Below, piece by piece: positions 8,163 through 16,944 of a stretch of DNA of 64,000 nucleotides. The notes beneath the pieces are model-generated. The model saw nothing but the letters and a program-made list of their open reading frames with translations. It ran no database searches and was not told the DNA's origin. The translations under genes were made by a program, and so were the position numbers. The DNA comes from an uncultured Roseicyclus sp. (lineage in GTDB: Bacteria; Pseudomonadota; Alphaproteobacteria; Rhodobacterales; Rhodobacteraceae), in NCBI GenBank assembly GCA_947500415.1, contig CANMRT010000003.1, positions 62,001 to 126,000 on the forward strand. Direction: 5' to 3'. The first letter of the stretch is position 1. Every line of letters starts with the position of its first letter.

Positions 8163-9505
8163 TGGACCATCTCCCCGATGTGGCGAAAGCCTACCTAGAT
8201 GGCCGTGTCCTGGATGAGGTGGAATGCATCGTTTCGGACCTTGCGGGCGTGGCCCGTGGCAAAGCCATGCCCGGTGCGAAATTCGCCCGCCAGACACAGT
8301 TCTACCTGCCCAACTCGATCTTTTTCCAGACCATCACAGGTGATTGGGCCGATGACGTCGCCGATGGCTTTACCGAACCCGACATGATCCTGACGCCCGA
8401 TTGGGACACGGCGATTCCCGCGCCATGGACCGCCGACTGGACGCTTCAGGTGATCCACAACATTGACGATCAGCAAGGCCAACCGGTGCCCTTCGCGCCG
8501 CGCAATGTGCTCAAACGTGTCTGCGACCTCTACGCCGCGCGGGGTTGGCAGCCGATCGTTGCGCCCGAGATGGAATTCTACCTCGTCGCACCAAACACGG
8601 ACCCGGCGCGCGAGATCGAGCCTCCGATGGGTCGCTCTGGCAGGCGCGCTGCGGCACGGCAGGCCTATTCCATGAGCGCCGTGGATGAATACGGGCAAGT
8701 GATCGACGACATCTACGATTTCGCGGAATCCATGGGTCTGGAAATCGACGGCATCCTGCAGGAAGGCGGCGCGGGCCAGATCGAGCTGAACCTGCGCCAC
8801 GGCGATCCCGTGCGCTTGGCCGACGAAATGTTCTACTTCAAACGCATGATCCGCGAGGCCGCCCTGCGCCACGATTGCTACGCCACCTTCATGGCCAAGC
8901 CCATCGCAGGGGAACCGGGAAGCGCCATGCATATCCACCATTCGGTTGTGGACGCGGAAACCGGCGCGAACATCTTCAGCGATGCGCAGGGCGGCGAAAC
9001 ACCCGCCTTTGCGCATTTCATCGGTGGGATGCAGAAAAACCTGCCCGCGGTGATCGCTTTGCTGGCGCCTTACGTGAACAGCTACCGCCGCTACGTCCCC
9101 GACTTTGCCGCCCCCATCAACCTCGAATGGGGACGCGACAACCGCACGACGGGCATTCGTGTGCCGGTCAGCGGACCCGAGGCGCGGCGCGTCGAAAACC
9201 GCCTTCCGGGGATGGATTGCAATCCATACCTCGGCATCGCGGCCAGCCTAGCCTGCGGGTATATCGGGCTGGTTGAGGAAGCCGCGCCGTCCGAGGAATT
9301 CAAGGGCGACGCCTATGCCAACGAATCCGGTGTTCCGCGCGGGCTTGGCGACGCACTGGGCCTGCTGGAATCCAACCCGGCCATCCAACAGGTCCTGGGC
9401 GAAGAGTTCTGCCGCGTTTATGCGGCGGTCAAACAACTAGAATACAGTGAATTCCTGCACGTCATCAGCCCTTGGGAGAGGGAGCATCTGCTCCTGAACG
9501 TCTAA
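8159..9505 (+). CDS. Glutamine-synthetase-family ligase, second copy
   Basis: A 448-residue paralogue of the ligase at 6005, clearly diverged. Metal ligands E137-x-E139 (VAPEMEFYLV), EGGAGQIELN, MHIHHSV, NRTTGIRVPVSG and RRVENRLPGMDCNPYL are all present, so it should be an active ATP-dependent gamma-glutamyl ligase. It is translationally coupled to the amidotransferase and to the next gene (TAATG). Two such ligases could form a mixed oligomer or act on different amines. Confidence 0.9.
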   Translation: MMDHLPDVAKAYLDGRVLDEVECIVSDLAGVARGKAMPGAKFARQTQFYLPNSIFFQTITGDWADDVADGFTEPDMILTPDWDTAIPAPWTADWTLQVIHNIDDQQGQPVPFAPRNVLKRVCDLYAARGWQPIVAPEMEFYLVAPNTDPAREIEPPMGRSGRRAAARQAYSMSAVDEYGQVIDDIYDFAESMGLEIDGILQEGGAGQIELNLRHGDPVRLADEMFYFKRMIREAALRHDCYATFMAKPIAGEPGSAMHIHHSVVDAETGANIFSDAQGGETPAFAHFIGGMQKNLPAVIALLAPYVNSYRRYVPDFAAPINLEWGRDNRTTGIRVPVSGPEARRVENRLPGMDCNPYLGIAASLACGYIGLVEEAAPSEEFKGDAYANESGVPRGLGDALGLLESNPAIQQVLGEEFCRVYAAVKQLEYSEFLHVISPWEREHLLLNV

Positions 9506-10674
9506 TGCCGCGGTGGCTGAAAATCATGCTCGTCGCTTTGGCGACAATTGTGGTGACTGGCGTTCTTGTCACTTTTCTTTTCGTTCAGATCTTCACCGGC
9601 ATCTTTCGCGGCTTTTTCGATGGGTTCACCGGCGGCGGCTCTGCCGAGGCGGGCCCGCAAGAGGTTCGGTTCTTGGAGGTTGAGGGCTTCGATCCGACAA
9701 GCCCCAGCGCGGCCGTGGTGCTCCATCCCGCCATTTCCGGCCTCGCCGATCCGGTCGTTGTAACAAACCCCGATCTGTTACGTGCCGCCAGCGGGGAGGC
9801 CTACTTCACCGACGATAGCCGCGCTGAGACACGCATGGTCCTATTGTCTATCCTGTTCTTAAGCCCGCCCGGAAACGGCACCCGCGCCACGATGGTCAGC
9901 CTGTTTCAGGATGGTCGCGAAGTGGCGACACTGACCTGTTTCACCGCCATGTGCCCACGCGCTGGCCCACCGATGGCGCCCTTTGATCTTGCCGGGCTGG
10001 ACGCCGATGCTACGCCTGTCAGCTATGACGTTGAGACCGTTATCGGTGCGGACACAGCACGCGCGTTGGAGGCGGATTTGCTGTCTCGCCCCGGGCATCT
10101 GCTGGTCTACGGGTTGGACGAATTGACCGAACAGGCGGCAGCGTTTGATGGCTATGTTACGCTTGATTTACCGTCCACCTTCGGGCCTTGGCAGGAAGAG
10201 ACGACCTACAACGGCACCGAAGAGGACGCGGCGTTTCAGCAGGCTTTGCAAGAGTTCCGGAACGCGTTGCCATTTGACACGGGGTTAGACCTCAACTTCT
10301 TGCGCAGCGGTCACAACAGCTACGAGGTCATCGATCAGGAAACGGGCCACATGGCGTCGGACGTCAGCGGCTACGGTGTGACCGATGGCTGGCTGCCGCA
10401 TATGCGTCCGTCCGCCCGGATCTGGGTGGCGGAGGAGAATGCCTCAACGCTCCGCGAGGCGATCATGGCCGCCGATTGGCCCGCGCCCAACCCACCGCCC
10501 GAAGACGCTTTTCTTGCCGCGCGCTTGCCTGATTTGATTGCGGCAAACGGACTGGCCGGCAGCCCAGAAGAGTATCAACACCGAGCCACGATCTACGACA
10601 TGCGCGAGGAATTGAGCGTGTCGAATTTCACCGAACCCGAAGTGGCATTCGGCTACTACCGGCCCGTGGAATGA
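9505..10674 (+). CDS. Membrane-anchored protein of unknown function
   Basis: A 389-residue protein with one N-terminal hydrophobic anchor (about residues 5-32), a glycine-rich linker, and a large periplasmic domain. Two cysteines (about residues 144 and 149) could form a disulfide (LTCFTAMC). No known domain was recognised. The start is fixed by a TAATG overlap with the second ligase, so it belongs to the same operon, and codon use matches its neighbours. Its role there is unknown. Confidence 0.65.
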   Translation: MPRWLKIMLVALATIVVTGVLVTFLFVQIFTGIFRGFFDGFTGGGSAEAGPQEVRFLEVEGFDPTSPSAAVVLHPAISGLADPVVVTNPDLLRAASGEAYFTDDSRAETRMVLLSILFLSPPGNGTRATMVSLFQDGREVATLTCFTAMCPRAGPPMAPFDLAGLDADATPVSYDVETVIGADTARALEADLLSRPGHLLVYGLDELTEQAAAFDGYVTLDLPSTFGPWQEETTYNGTEEDAAFQQALQEFRNALPFDTGLDLNFLRSGHNSYEVIDQETGHMASDVSGYGVTDGWLPHMRPSARIWVAEENASTLREAIMAADWPAPNPPPEDAFLAARLPDLIAANGLAGSPEEYQHRATIYDMREELSVSNFTEPEVAFGYYRPVE

Positions 10675-10699
10675 CCCGACCCCGCGCATTGCCGTGCCA

Positions 10700-11038
10700 A
10701 TGCCGCAGCATTATGTGACGCCCATGGCTTATCGCAGCCCCGGAACACCGCTTTGGTGGCGAGACACCGCCCTGATCGTCGCAAGCGGCATCGCTCTGGC
10801 CGTTTGGCTCTGGGACGAGCCGATCTTTGCAGCGCGCCAAGCCCCGGCTGCGTCCGCCCCGGCTGAATTGACCACCCCGACACCACAAACCATGGCCGAT
10901 TTGTTCGAAGCGGGCTGCATCACGGCCGAGCATTTGCAAGCCATGCGCGAAGGTCGCTCGGCGGATGTCCTTTGCTATTTCGACACACCAGCCCCCGCCA
11001 CGCCCAACGCGCCACCTCAGGATCGTCTCTTCCCGTGA
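10700..11038 (+). CDS. Small single-pass membrane protein, unknown
   Basis: About 112 residues with one hydrophobic helix (TALIVASGIALAVWLW) followed by an Ala/Pro-rich linker and a short domain with two cysteines (EAGCITAEHLQAM... DVLCYF). The start is uncertain: GTG 10694, ATG 10700 and ATG 10724 are all in frame and none has a strong ribosome site. The stop overlaps the GTG of the FAD enzyme by 4 bp, supporting that it is translated. The function is not known. Confidence 0.5.
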   Translation: MPQHYVTPMAYRSPGTPLWWRDTALIVASGIALAVWLWDEPIFAARQAPAASAPAELTTPTPQTMADLFEAGCITAEHLQAMREGRSADVLCYFDTPAPATPNAPPQDRLFP

Positions 11039-12330
11039 ACCCACTCTATCGCAACGACAAACCCGGCCAACACGCGCCCTCTGCCTACGCCGCAGGGCTG
11101 ACACCAATCGACCGACCGCCCCTGACGGGCCACATCAAGGTCGACGTAGCCGTGATTGGCGCGGGCTACTGCGGGTTATGGGCTGCCAAAACGCTGGCCG
11201 CTGCTGGCCGCGATGTCGTGGTTCTGGATGCGCACCGCGTGGGGTTTGGTGCCTCGGGTCGTAACGGTGGGCAGATCCATTCCGGCTTCAACAAGACCCA
11301 GCCGGAGCTGGAGGCGAAACTGGGTGACACCCGTGCCCGCGCCCTGTGGGATCTGGCGGAGGCCGCGAAAGCGCAGGTAAAAGACTTCTGCGCGACGCAC
11401 CCGGACACGGCCCTGCGCGAGGGGCTGGGATACGGCGTTTACGACAAGCTGGAGCTGGCTGAATTCCGTCTGATCGCCGACCACATGAACCGGCACTACG
11501 GCCTGAACATGGAGGTGCTGGATCAGGCGGCCTTCGCCGATGTCGTGAAATCCCCGCTCTACCGTGGCGGCGTGCTCGACCCGTCGGGCGGGCACTTGCA
11601 ACCCCTACAATACGCGCTGGCGCTTGGCCGCGCGGCGGAGGCGACAGGCGCGGTGATCTATGAGCGCACAGAAGTGGAAAGCGTCTCTGAGGGCGCGCGC
11701 GTCACCCTGCGCACCCCGCGCGGACAGGTGGAAGCGGGCCATGTGATCGTCGCGGGCAACGGCTATCTGCCCAACATCCTACCCGCCGTGAACCGCAAGG
11801 TGATGCCGATCAATTCCTTCATCGCCGCGACCGAGCCTTTGCCAGACCGCTGGCAGGACGTGCTGGCCCAAGACATCGCCGTGGCCGATAGCAAGTTCGT
11901 GGTGAATTACTACCGCTTTGATCCCAACCGCCGGTTCCTGTTTGGCGGTCGCGAAAGCTACGGCCTTGGCTTCCCGACCGACATCCAAACGGCCCTGATC
12001 GCGCGGATGGAGGGGCTGTTTCCGCAACTTTCCGGCGTTAAGATCGACAACGTCTGGGGTGGCTCATTGGGGATCACACCGTCCCGTTTGCCCCATGTCG
12101 CACGCGTCGCCCCGAATATCTTGTCGGGTGCAGGTTTTTCCGGACAGGGCGTCGCGCTGTCGGGTATGGCGGGCCGTGTGATGGCCGAGGCCGTATTGGG
12201 GCAAGAGGATGGTCTTGCGACCTTTGAAAGCCTCAACGTGCCTGCCTTCCCGGGCGGCACCGCCCTGCGCGCACCGATCCTGACGCTGGCCATGATGTGG
12301 TTTGCGTTGCGCGACCGCATCGGTTTCTAG
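11035..12330 (+). CDS. FAD-dependent oxidoreductase, PuuB/DAO family
   Basis: A 431-residue enzyme of the D-amino-acid/glycine oxidase superfamily. The N-terminal dinucleotide motif is VIGAGYCGLWAA (GAGYCG at 42-47), followed by GFGASGRNGGQ, typical of gamma-glutamylputrescine oxidase (PuuB) relatives, and a C-terminal FAD motif (GAGFSGQGVALSG). It should oxidise a secondary or gamma-glutamylated amine to an aldehyde with release of amine or ammonia and hydrogen peroxide. GTG 11035 is the likely start, coupled to the preceding small gene. Its place after the ligases supports the Puu-like reading. Confidence 0.88.
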   Translation: MNPLYRNDKPGQHAPSAYAAGLTPIDRPPLTGHIKVDVAVIGAGYCGLWAAKTLAAAGRDVVVLDAHRVGFGASGRNGGQIHSGFNKTQPELEAKLGDTRARALWDLAEAAKAQVKDFCATHPDTALREGLGYGVYDKLELAEFRLIADHMNRHYGLNMEVLDQAAFADVVKSPLYRGGVLDPSGGHLQPLQYALALGRAAEATGAVIYERTEVESVSEGARVTLRTPRGQVEAGHVIVAGNGYLPNILPAVNRKVMPINSFIAATEPLPDRWQDVLAQDIAVADSKFVVNYYRFDPNRRFLFGGRESYGLGFPTDIQTALIARMEGLFPQLSGVKIDNVWGGSLGITPSRLPHVARVAPNILSGAGFSGQGVALSGMAGRVMAEAVLGQEDGLATFESLNVPAFPGGTALRAPILTLAMMWFALRDRIGF

Positions 12331-12434
12331 GCCCTTCGGCGAAATGACGCCGTGTCGCGCTTCCGGCGCTTTTCTCTGCTGCGTCCGCCATAGTATAAGC
12401 GAATCGAAAACACACATTTCAAAAAGGTGAATGT

Positions 12435-13643
12435 ATGTCTCTCGATCATGTCCCGGCCCCGAACGTCTACGACGCCGAACCGATCCCCGCCGCAGCCCGC
12501 GCGGAAATTGACCGCCTGCTGCTCTCCGGCGACCTGTTTCGCTATACAGCCCCAGCCGATGCGCCCGTTGCCCTGCTGGAGCGCGAATTCGCGGCACTGA
12601 TGGGCACGAAATACGCGCTGGCCGTCTCCAGCTGCTCCGCCGCGCTGTTCCTGTCGCTGGAGGCATTGGGCCTGCCAAAAGACGCGCGGGTCATGATCCC
12701 CGCCTTCACCTTTGCCGCCGTGCCGTCCTCCATCGTTCACGCGGGCATGCAGCCCGTGCTTTGCGAGGTGGGGGAGAACTACCGCATCGACGTGGAGGAT
12801 TTTCGCGCCAAACTGCCCGATGTAGACGCCGTCATCATCAGCCACATGCGCGGCCATACCTCGGACATGGATGCGATTATGGAGGCCTGCGATGCTGCCG
12901 GTATCCCGGTGATCGAGGATGCCGCCCATTCGCTTGGCACCACCTGGAACGGCCAGAAGATTGGGACCATTGGTCGTGTGGGTTGCTTCAGCTTCCAATC
13001 CTACAAGCTGGTGAATGCGGGCGAAGGCGGCATTCTGGTCACCGATGACGCCGATCTCGTGGCCCGCGCCGTCATCATGTCGGGCGCTTACGAGCACAAC
13101 TGGAAGAAACATGGCGAGGATGCCGATCTGGCGGAGGCCTTCGGGCGCTGGCAGAACAAGCTGCCGCTTTACAATCTGCGGATGCAGAACCTCTCCGCCG
13201 CCGTGATCCGCCCGCAATTGCCCGAAGTCACCCGCCGGGTGCGTGATGGACGGGCGAACCACGACTATGTAGCCGATCAACTGAATGCCTCGCCCTGGCT
13301 GACTGTTCCCGATGCACTGGCGCCCGAGGACCGCGCGCCGGACTCGATCCAGTTCAACCTTGATGGCTTTGACAGCGACGCAGAGGCGCGCGCTTTCGCC
13401 GATGCAGCTGCTGCCCGGGGCGTGAAAGTGCAGGTCTTCGGCCTCAGCTCCGACAACGCACGGGCGTTTTGGAACTGGCAATTCATCCCCGGCGATCTGC
13501 CAGACCTGCCACGGACCCGTGCCATGCTGATGCGCGCCTGCGACGTACGCCTGCCTGCGCGACTGCAAAAGCCCGATCTGGATTTCATCGCTGCTGCTTT
13601 GACCGACGCCGCCCAAGAGGTGAAGGGCAAAGCCGCCGCCTGA
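12435..13643 (+). CDS. DegT/DnrJ/EryC1-family aminotransferase
   Basis: A 402-residue PLP enzyme of aspartate-aminotransferase fold. The PLP lysine is Lys191 in SFQSYKLVNAGEGG and the ring-binding Asp162 lies in EDAAHSLG. DegT enzymes normally act on sugars or cyclitols, yet no sugar-nucleotide gene is nearby, which points to a small amino or keto compound. The ribosome site AAGGTGA precedes ATG 12435. A 104 bp gap from the FAD gene containing AT-rich TAGTATAAGC could hold an internal promoter. Confidence 0.87.
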   Translation: MSLDHVPAPNVYDAEPIPAAARAEIDRLLLSGDLFRYTAPADAPVALLEREFAALMGTKYALAVSSCSAALFLSLEALGLPKDARVMIPAFTFAAVPSSIVHAGMQPVLCEVGENYRIDVEDFRAKLPDVDAVIISHMRGHTSDMDAIMEACDAAGIPVIEDAAHSLGTTWNGQKIGTIGRVGCFSFQSYKLVNAGEGGILVTDDADLVARAVIMSGAYEHNWKKHGEDADLAEAFGRWQNKLPLYNLRMQNLSAAVIRPQLPEVTRRVRDGRANHDYVADQLNASPWLTVPDALAPEDRAPDSIQFNLDGFDSDAEARAFADAAAARGVKVQVFGLSSDNARAFWNWQFIPGDLPDLPRTRAMLMRACDVRLPARLQKPDLDFIAAALTDAAQEVKGKAAA

Positions 13644-13680
13644 CCTTGCGCATGGGGGGAAGCCCCGGCAGGCTGCCCCC

Positions 13681-14580
13681 ATGACCGATTTATCTAAAGG
13701 CGCGGCCCACTGGCAGGGCCGCGTTGTTCCCATCGCCGAGGCCGCGCTACCCGTCACCGACTGGGGCGTTACCCATTCCGATATCGCCTATGACGTGGTG
13801 CCGGTCTGGAAAGGCGGCTTCTTCCGACTCGACGATTACGTCTCGCGTTTCATGGCTTCCGTCGCGGGGTTACGGCTCGACATCGGACGCGACGCGGAGG
13901 GCGTGAAAGCGGCGCTAACCGAGATGGTCGCGGCCTCCGGTCTACAAAACAGCTACGTCGCCATGGTCGCCGCGCGTGGGCGAAACCCCGTCCCCGGCTC
14001 TCGCGACCCGCGCGATTGCGACAACCATTTCTACGCTTGGTGTGTGCCCTACGTTCACATCGTGAAGCCCGAGGCGGCCTTGCAGGGAACCTCTGTCTGG
14101 GTTGCCAAGAAAATCCGGCGCATCCCTGAAGACAGCGTTGATCCGACGGTTAAGAACTACCACTGGGGTGACTTCACGGGCGGGCTGTTCGAGGCCAAGG
14201 ACAACGGCTTTGAAACGGTTTTGCTGCTCGACCACGAGGGGAATGTGACCGAAGGGCCGGGCTTCAATGTCTTCGCCGTGTTCGGCGACCGGATCGTGAC
14301 CTCAGGCCACGGCGTGCTGCACGGGATAAGCCGCCGGACGGTTTTGGAAATGGCGGACGAGGCGGGCCTAAGCGTGGAGACGCGTCCCTTGCCACTGACG
14401 GAATTTCTGGAGGCGGACGAAGTGTTTCTCTCCTCCTCAGGCGGCGGCGTGATCCCCGTGGCTCAAGTCGACGACCGACACTTTTCGAACAGTGCCGCTG
14501 GTCCCGTCGCGCTGGATATGCGGCGGCGCTATTTCGACTGGATCGAACGCCCCGAGCATCGCACCGAAATCACGTATTGA
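13681..14580 (+). CDS. Class IV aminotransferase (branched-chain/D-amino-acid type)
   Basis: A 299-residue fold-type IV PLP enzyme. Lys158 in DPTVKNYHWGD is the Schiff-base lysine, and EGPGFNVF (about 191-198) is the family's PLP-phosphate region. The family includes IlvE, D-alanine aminotransferase and (R)-selective amine transaminases; which of these applies cannot be told by eye. It starts 37 bp after the DegT gene. Confidence 0.87.
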   Translation: MTDLSKGAAHWQGRVVPIAEAALPVTDWGVTHSDIAYDVVPVWKGGFFRLDDYVSRFMASVAGLRLDIGRDAEGVKAALTEMVAASGLQNSYVAMVAARGRNPVPGSRDPRDCDNHFYAWCVPYVHIVKPEAALQGTSVWVAKKIRRIPEDSVDPTVKNYHWGDFTGGLFEAKDNGFETVLLLDHEGNVTEGPGFNVFAVFGDRIVTSGHGVLHGISRRTVLEMADEAGLSVETRPLPLTEFLEADEVFLSSSGGGVIPVAQVDDRHFSNSAAGPVALDMRRRYFDWIERPEHRTEITY

Positions 14581-14627
14581 GGGCCGCTCAACCCAAGCGT
14601 AGCGTAGCCCCAACAAGGGAGGCCGCT

Positions 14628-15995
14628 ATGAACACTCACGCCCCGAATTCCTGGGAAACCCGCGCCGAGGCGCATTCGCTCTATGGCTTCACCGATCTGC
14701 CGTCGATCCGCGAACGGGGCACGGTTGTGATCACCCATGGCGAGGGGCCTTATGTCTATGACACCAATGGCAAACGCTACCTCGATAGCAATTCTGGCCT
14801 GTGGAATATGGTGGCGGGGTTCGACCATCCTGGCCTCGCGGAAGCGGCCAAGGCGCAATACGACCGCTTTCCCGGATACCACGCCTTTTTCGGGCGGATG
14901 AGTGACCAGACGGTCGCCCTCTCGGAGCGGTTGATCGAGGTCTCGCCCTGGGACAGGGGCAAGGTGTTCTACACCAACTCTGGATCCGAGGCGAATGACA
15001 CTATGGTCAAGATGCTTTGGTTCATGGGCCAGCAGGAGGGCACGCCGCACAAGCGCAAGATCCTGACGCGGGGCAATGCTTATCACGGTGTGACGGCGGT
15101 GGCGGCGTCGATGACGGCAAAGCCATACAACAGCCTCTTCGGGCTGCCGATGGAAGGGTTCATCCACCTGACCTGCCCGCATTTCTGGCGTGAGGGCGCG
15201 GAAGGCGAAAGCGAGGCGGAGTTCACGGCGCGGCTGGCGGCTGAGTTGGAGGACGTGATTGCCCGCGAAGGGGCGGATACGATTGCCGGCTTCTTCGCCG
15301 AGCCGGTTCTGGGCGCAGGCGGGGTGATTCCACCGCCCAAGGGCTATTTTCAGGCGATGCAGGCGGTCTTGCGGCGCCATGACATTCCGCTGATCTCCGA
15401 CGAAGTGATCTGCGGGTTTGGGCGGACAGGCGCGGTTTGGGGCTGTCAGACCTACGATTTCGTGCCCGATGTCATCATCTCGTCCAAGGCCCTGACCGCT
15501 GGCTATTTCCCGATGGGCGCGGTGATGTTGGGGCCGGAGATGACCGACCGCTTGCAGGCGGCGATTGATCCGGTTGAGGAATTTCCCCACGGCTTCACCG
15601 CCTCGGGACACCCAGTCGGTTGCGCGGTGGCGCTGAAGGCCATCGATGTGGTGCTGGAAGAAGGCCTGCTGGAGATGGTGCAGGCCGGGACCGCGCGGAT
15701 GGAGGCGGGGCTGGCGGAGATTGCCAAGCATCCCAACATCGGCGAGCTGCGCGGCGTGGGTTACATGTGGGCGCTGGAGGCCGTGCGTGACCGTGCGGGC
15801 AAGGTGCCGTTTGAGGGCGAGTTGAGCGTGTCCGAGCGGATCGCGAACACCTGCACGGACCATGGGTTGATTTGTCGACCTTTGGGTCAGTCGGTCGTGC
15901 TCTGCCCCGCCTTCACGCTGACCGATGGGCAGATGGACGAGATGTTCGACAAGCTGGTTGCAGCGCTGAAACAGGTCTTTGCAGAGGTGGCTTGA
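14628..15995 (+). CDS. Class III omega-aminotransferase (pyruvate/putrescine type)
   Basis: A 455-residue fold-type I transaminase. It shows NSGSEAND (phosphate/PLP contact), SDEVICGFGRTG with Asp258, and SSKALTAGYFPMGA with the catalytic Lys287. The family moves amino groups from amines such as putrescine, GABA, beta-alanine or taurine to pyruvate. ATG 14628 has an AAGGGAGG ribosome site; an in-frame upstream start at 14577 is unlikely. It fits a cluster for amine breakdown. Confidence 0.92.
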   Translation: MNTHAPNSWETRAEAHSLYGFTDLPSIRERGTVVITHGEGPYVYDTNGKRYLDSNSGLWNMVAGFDHPGLAEAAKAQYDRFPGYHAFFGRMSDQTVALSERLIEVSPWDRGKVFYTNSGSEANDTMVKMLWFMGQQEGTPHKRKILTRGNAYHGVTAVAASMTAKPYNSLFGLPMEGFIHLTCPHFWREGAEGESEAEFTARLAAELEDVIAREGADTIAGFFAEPVLGAGGVIPPPKGYFQAMQAVLRRHDIPLISDEVICGFGRTGAVWGCQTYDFVPDVIISSKALTAGYFPMGAVMLGPEMTDRLQAAIDPVEEFPHGFTASGHPVGCAVALKAIDVVLEEGLLEMVQAGTARMEAGLAEIAKHPNIGELRGVGYMWALEAVRDRAGKVPFEGELSVSERIANTCTDHGLICRPLGQSVVLCPAFTLTDGQMDEMFDKLVAALKQVFAEVA

Positions 15996-15998
15996 ACG

Positions 15999-16565
15999 AT
16001 GGACGCCAGGGCCTTGCCAGACGGATTTGACGGCTCATGCGTGTTGCGCTCGGATCAATTGGAGTTGCGACCGCTGGCGGAGTCGGATCGGGCAGCGTTA
16101 ACGGCGGCTGCCGGAGATCCGGACATTTGGGCCGGGCACCCCGCGACCGACCGCTGGACGCCAGAGGTTTTTGCGGGCTATTTCGATTTCCTTTTAGAGG
16201 CAGGCGGCACGATGGTCGCCCGGGACGCAACCGGCGAGGTGATCGGCCTGTCCCGGTTCTACGCGAGTGCCGATGCGCCAGAAGGGATTGGGATCGGGTT
16301 CACGTTTCTGGTGCGCCGGCACTGGGGCGGGGATACGAATTTCGAGGTGAAGCGGCTGATGGTGGCGCACATCTTTGCGACCGTTCCAGAGGTTTGGTTT
16401 CACATCGCGCCCACAAATATCCGCTCACAAAAGGCGACCGCGAAACTTGGGGCAGTTCAGGTGGAAGACCGGCGACTGGACCTTGGCACGGGGCCTGCGG
16501 ATTGGGTGCGCATGATGTTGCGGCGGGAAGCCTGGGACGAGGTCTGTGCGCGGCGGTTGGCATAG
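15999..16565 (+). CDS. GNAT acetyltransferase, RimJ/RimL type
   Basis: A 188-residue acetyl-CoA-dependent N-acetyltransferase-like protein (LELRPLAESDRAAL opening, FTFLVRRHWGGDTNFEVKRL core, HIAPTNIRSQKATAKLGA acetyl-CoA loop region). It starts 3 bp after the aminotransferase stop and so is the last gene of the + strand series. It could acetylate a polyamine or a ribosomal protein terminus; the sequence does not decide. Confidence 0.85.
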   Translation: MDARALPDGFDGSCVLRSDQLELRPLAESDRAALTAAAGDPDIWAGHPATDRWTPEVFAGYFDFLLEAGGTMVARDATGEVIGLSRFYASADAPEGIGIGFTFLVRRHWGGDTNFEVKRLMVAHIFATVPEVWFHIAPTNIRSQKATAKLGAVQVEDRRLDLGTGPADWVRMMLRREAWDEVCARRLA

Positions 16566-16634
16566 CAAGGGGGCCAGCCCCCGTCCTTGCGTACTCCCCC
16601 GGAGTTGTACCGGCCAAGATGAAGGAGCGGCGTG
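16565..16634. repeat. Dispersed intergenic repeat, copy 2
   Basis: An inverted copy of the repeat at 7341-7405: palindrome GGGGGCCAGCCCCC at 16569-16582, then CTCCCCCGGAGTTGTACC and GGCCAAGATGAAGGAGCGGC. It occupies almost the whole gap between the convergent acetyltransferase and lipoprotein genes, so its hairpin may end transcription from one or both sides. Confidence 0.78.
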
Positions 16635-16636
16635 GA

Positions 16637-16939
16637 TCAGCGACCGAGTGTGTTCTGGCAGCGTGCGTTGGCCGCAGTGACGCGGTCCATCTCGTAAAAA
16701 TGATCGGGGTTTGTGGGCTGTGTGTTGGCCTGCATGGCGCTGGCGACCTGGGCCAAACGGGCGGCGGCGGCGGCGCGGTCTGACGGATCAGGCGCGGTTT
16801 CGCAAGTTGAGTAATCCGCCATGGCCGATTGGTAGGCGGTGAGGTCCGCCTGCGGTGCGTCAAATCCGAAGATGGGCGCAAGAATTGCGCAAGACGGCAG
16901 TAGGAACAGCGTGGGGACGAAGGCAAAGGTGCGGATCAT
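16637..16939 (-). CDS. Small putative lipoprotein
   Basis: A 100-residue protein with a signal sequence ending in a lipobox-like LLPSC (Cys17), so probably lipid-anchored. The mature part is alanine-rich and mostly helical, with two further cysteines. No family was recognised. It is encoded 5 bp downstream of phaR on the same strand and may be co-transcribed with it. Confidence 0.65.
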   Translation of the reverse strand: MIRTFAFVPTLFLLPSCAILAPIFGFDAPQADLTAYQSAMADYSTCETAPDPSDRAAAAARLAQVASAMQANTQPTNPDHFYEMDRVTAANARCQNTLGR

Positions 16940-16944
16940 AGGGC

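Noticed and set aside
12327-13757. 476-codon minus-strand open frame
   Set aside because: Opposite the DegT aminotransferase gene, with no recognisable domain and no ribosome site; a shadow frame.
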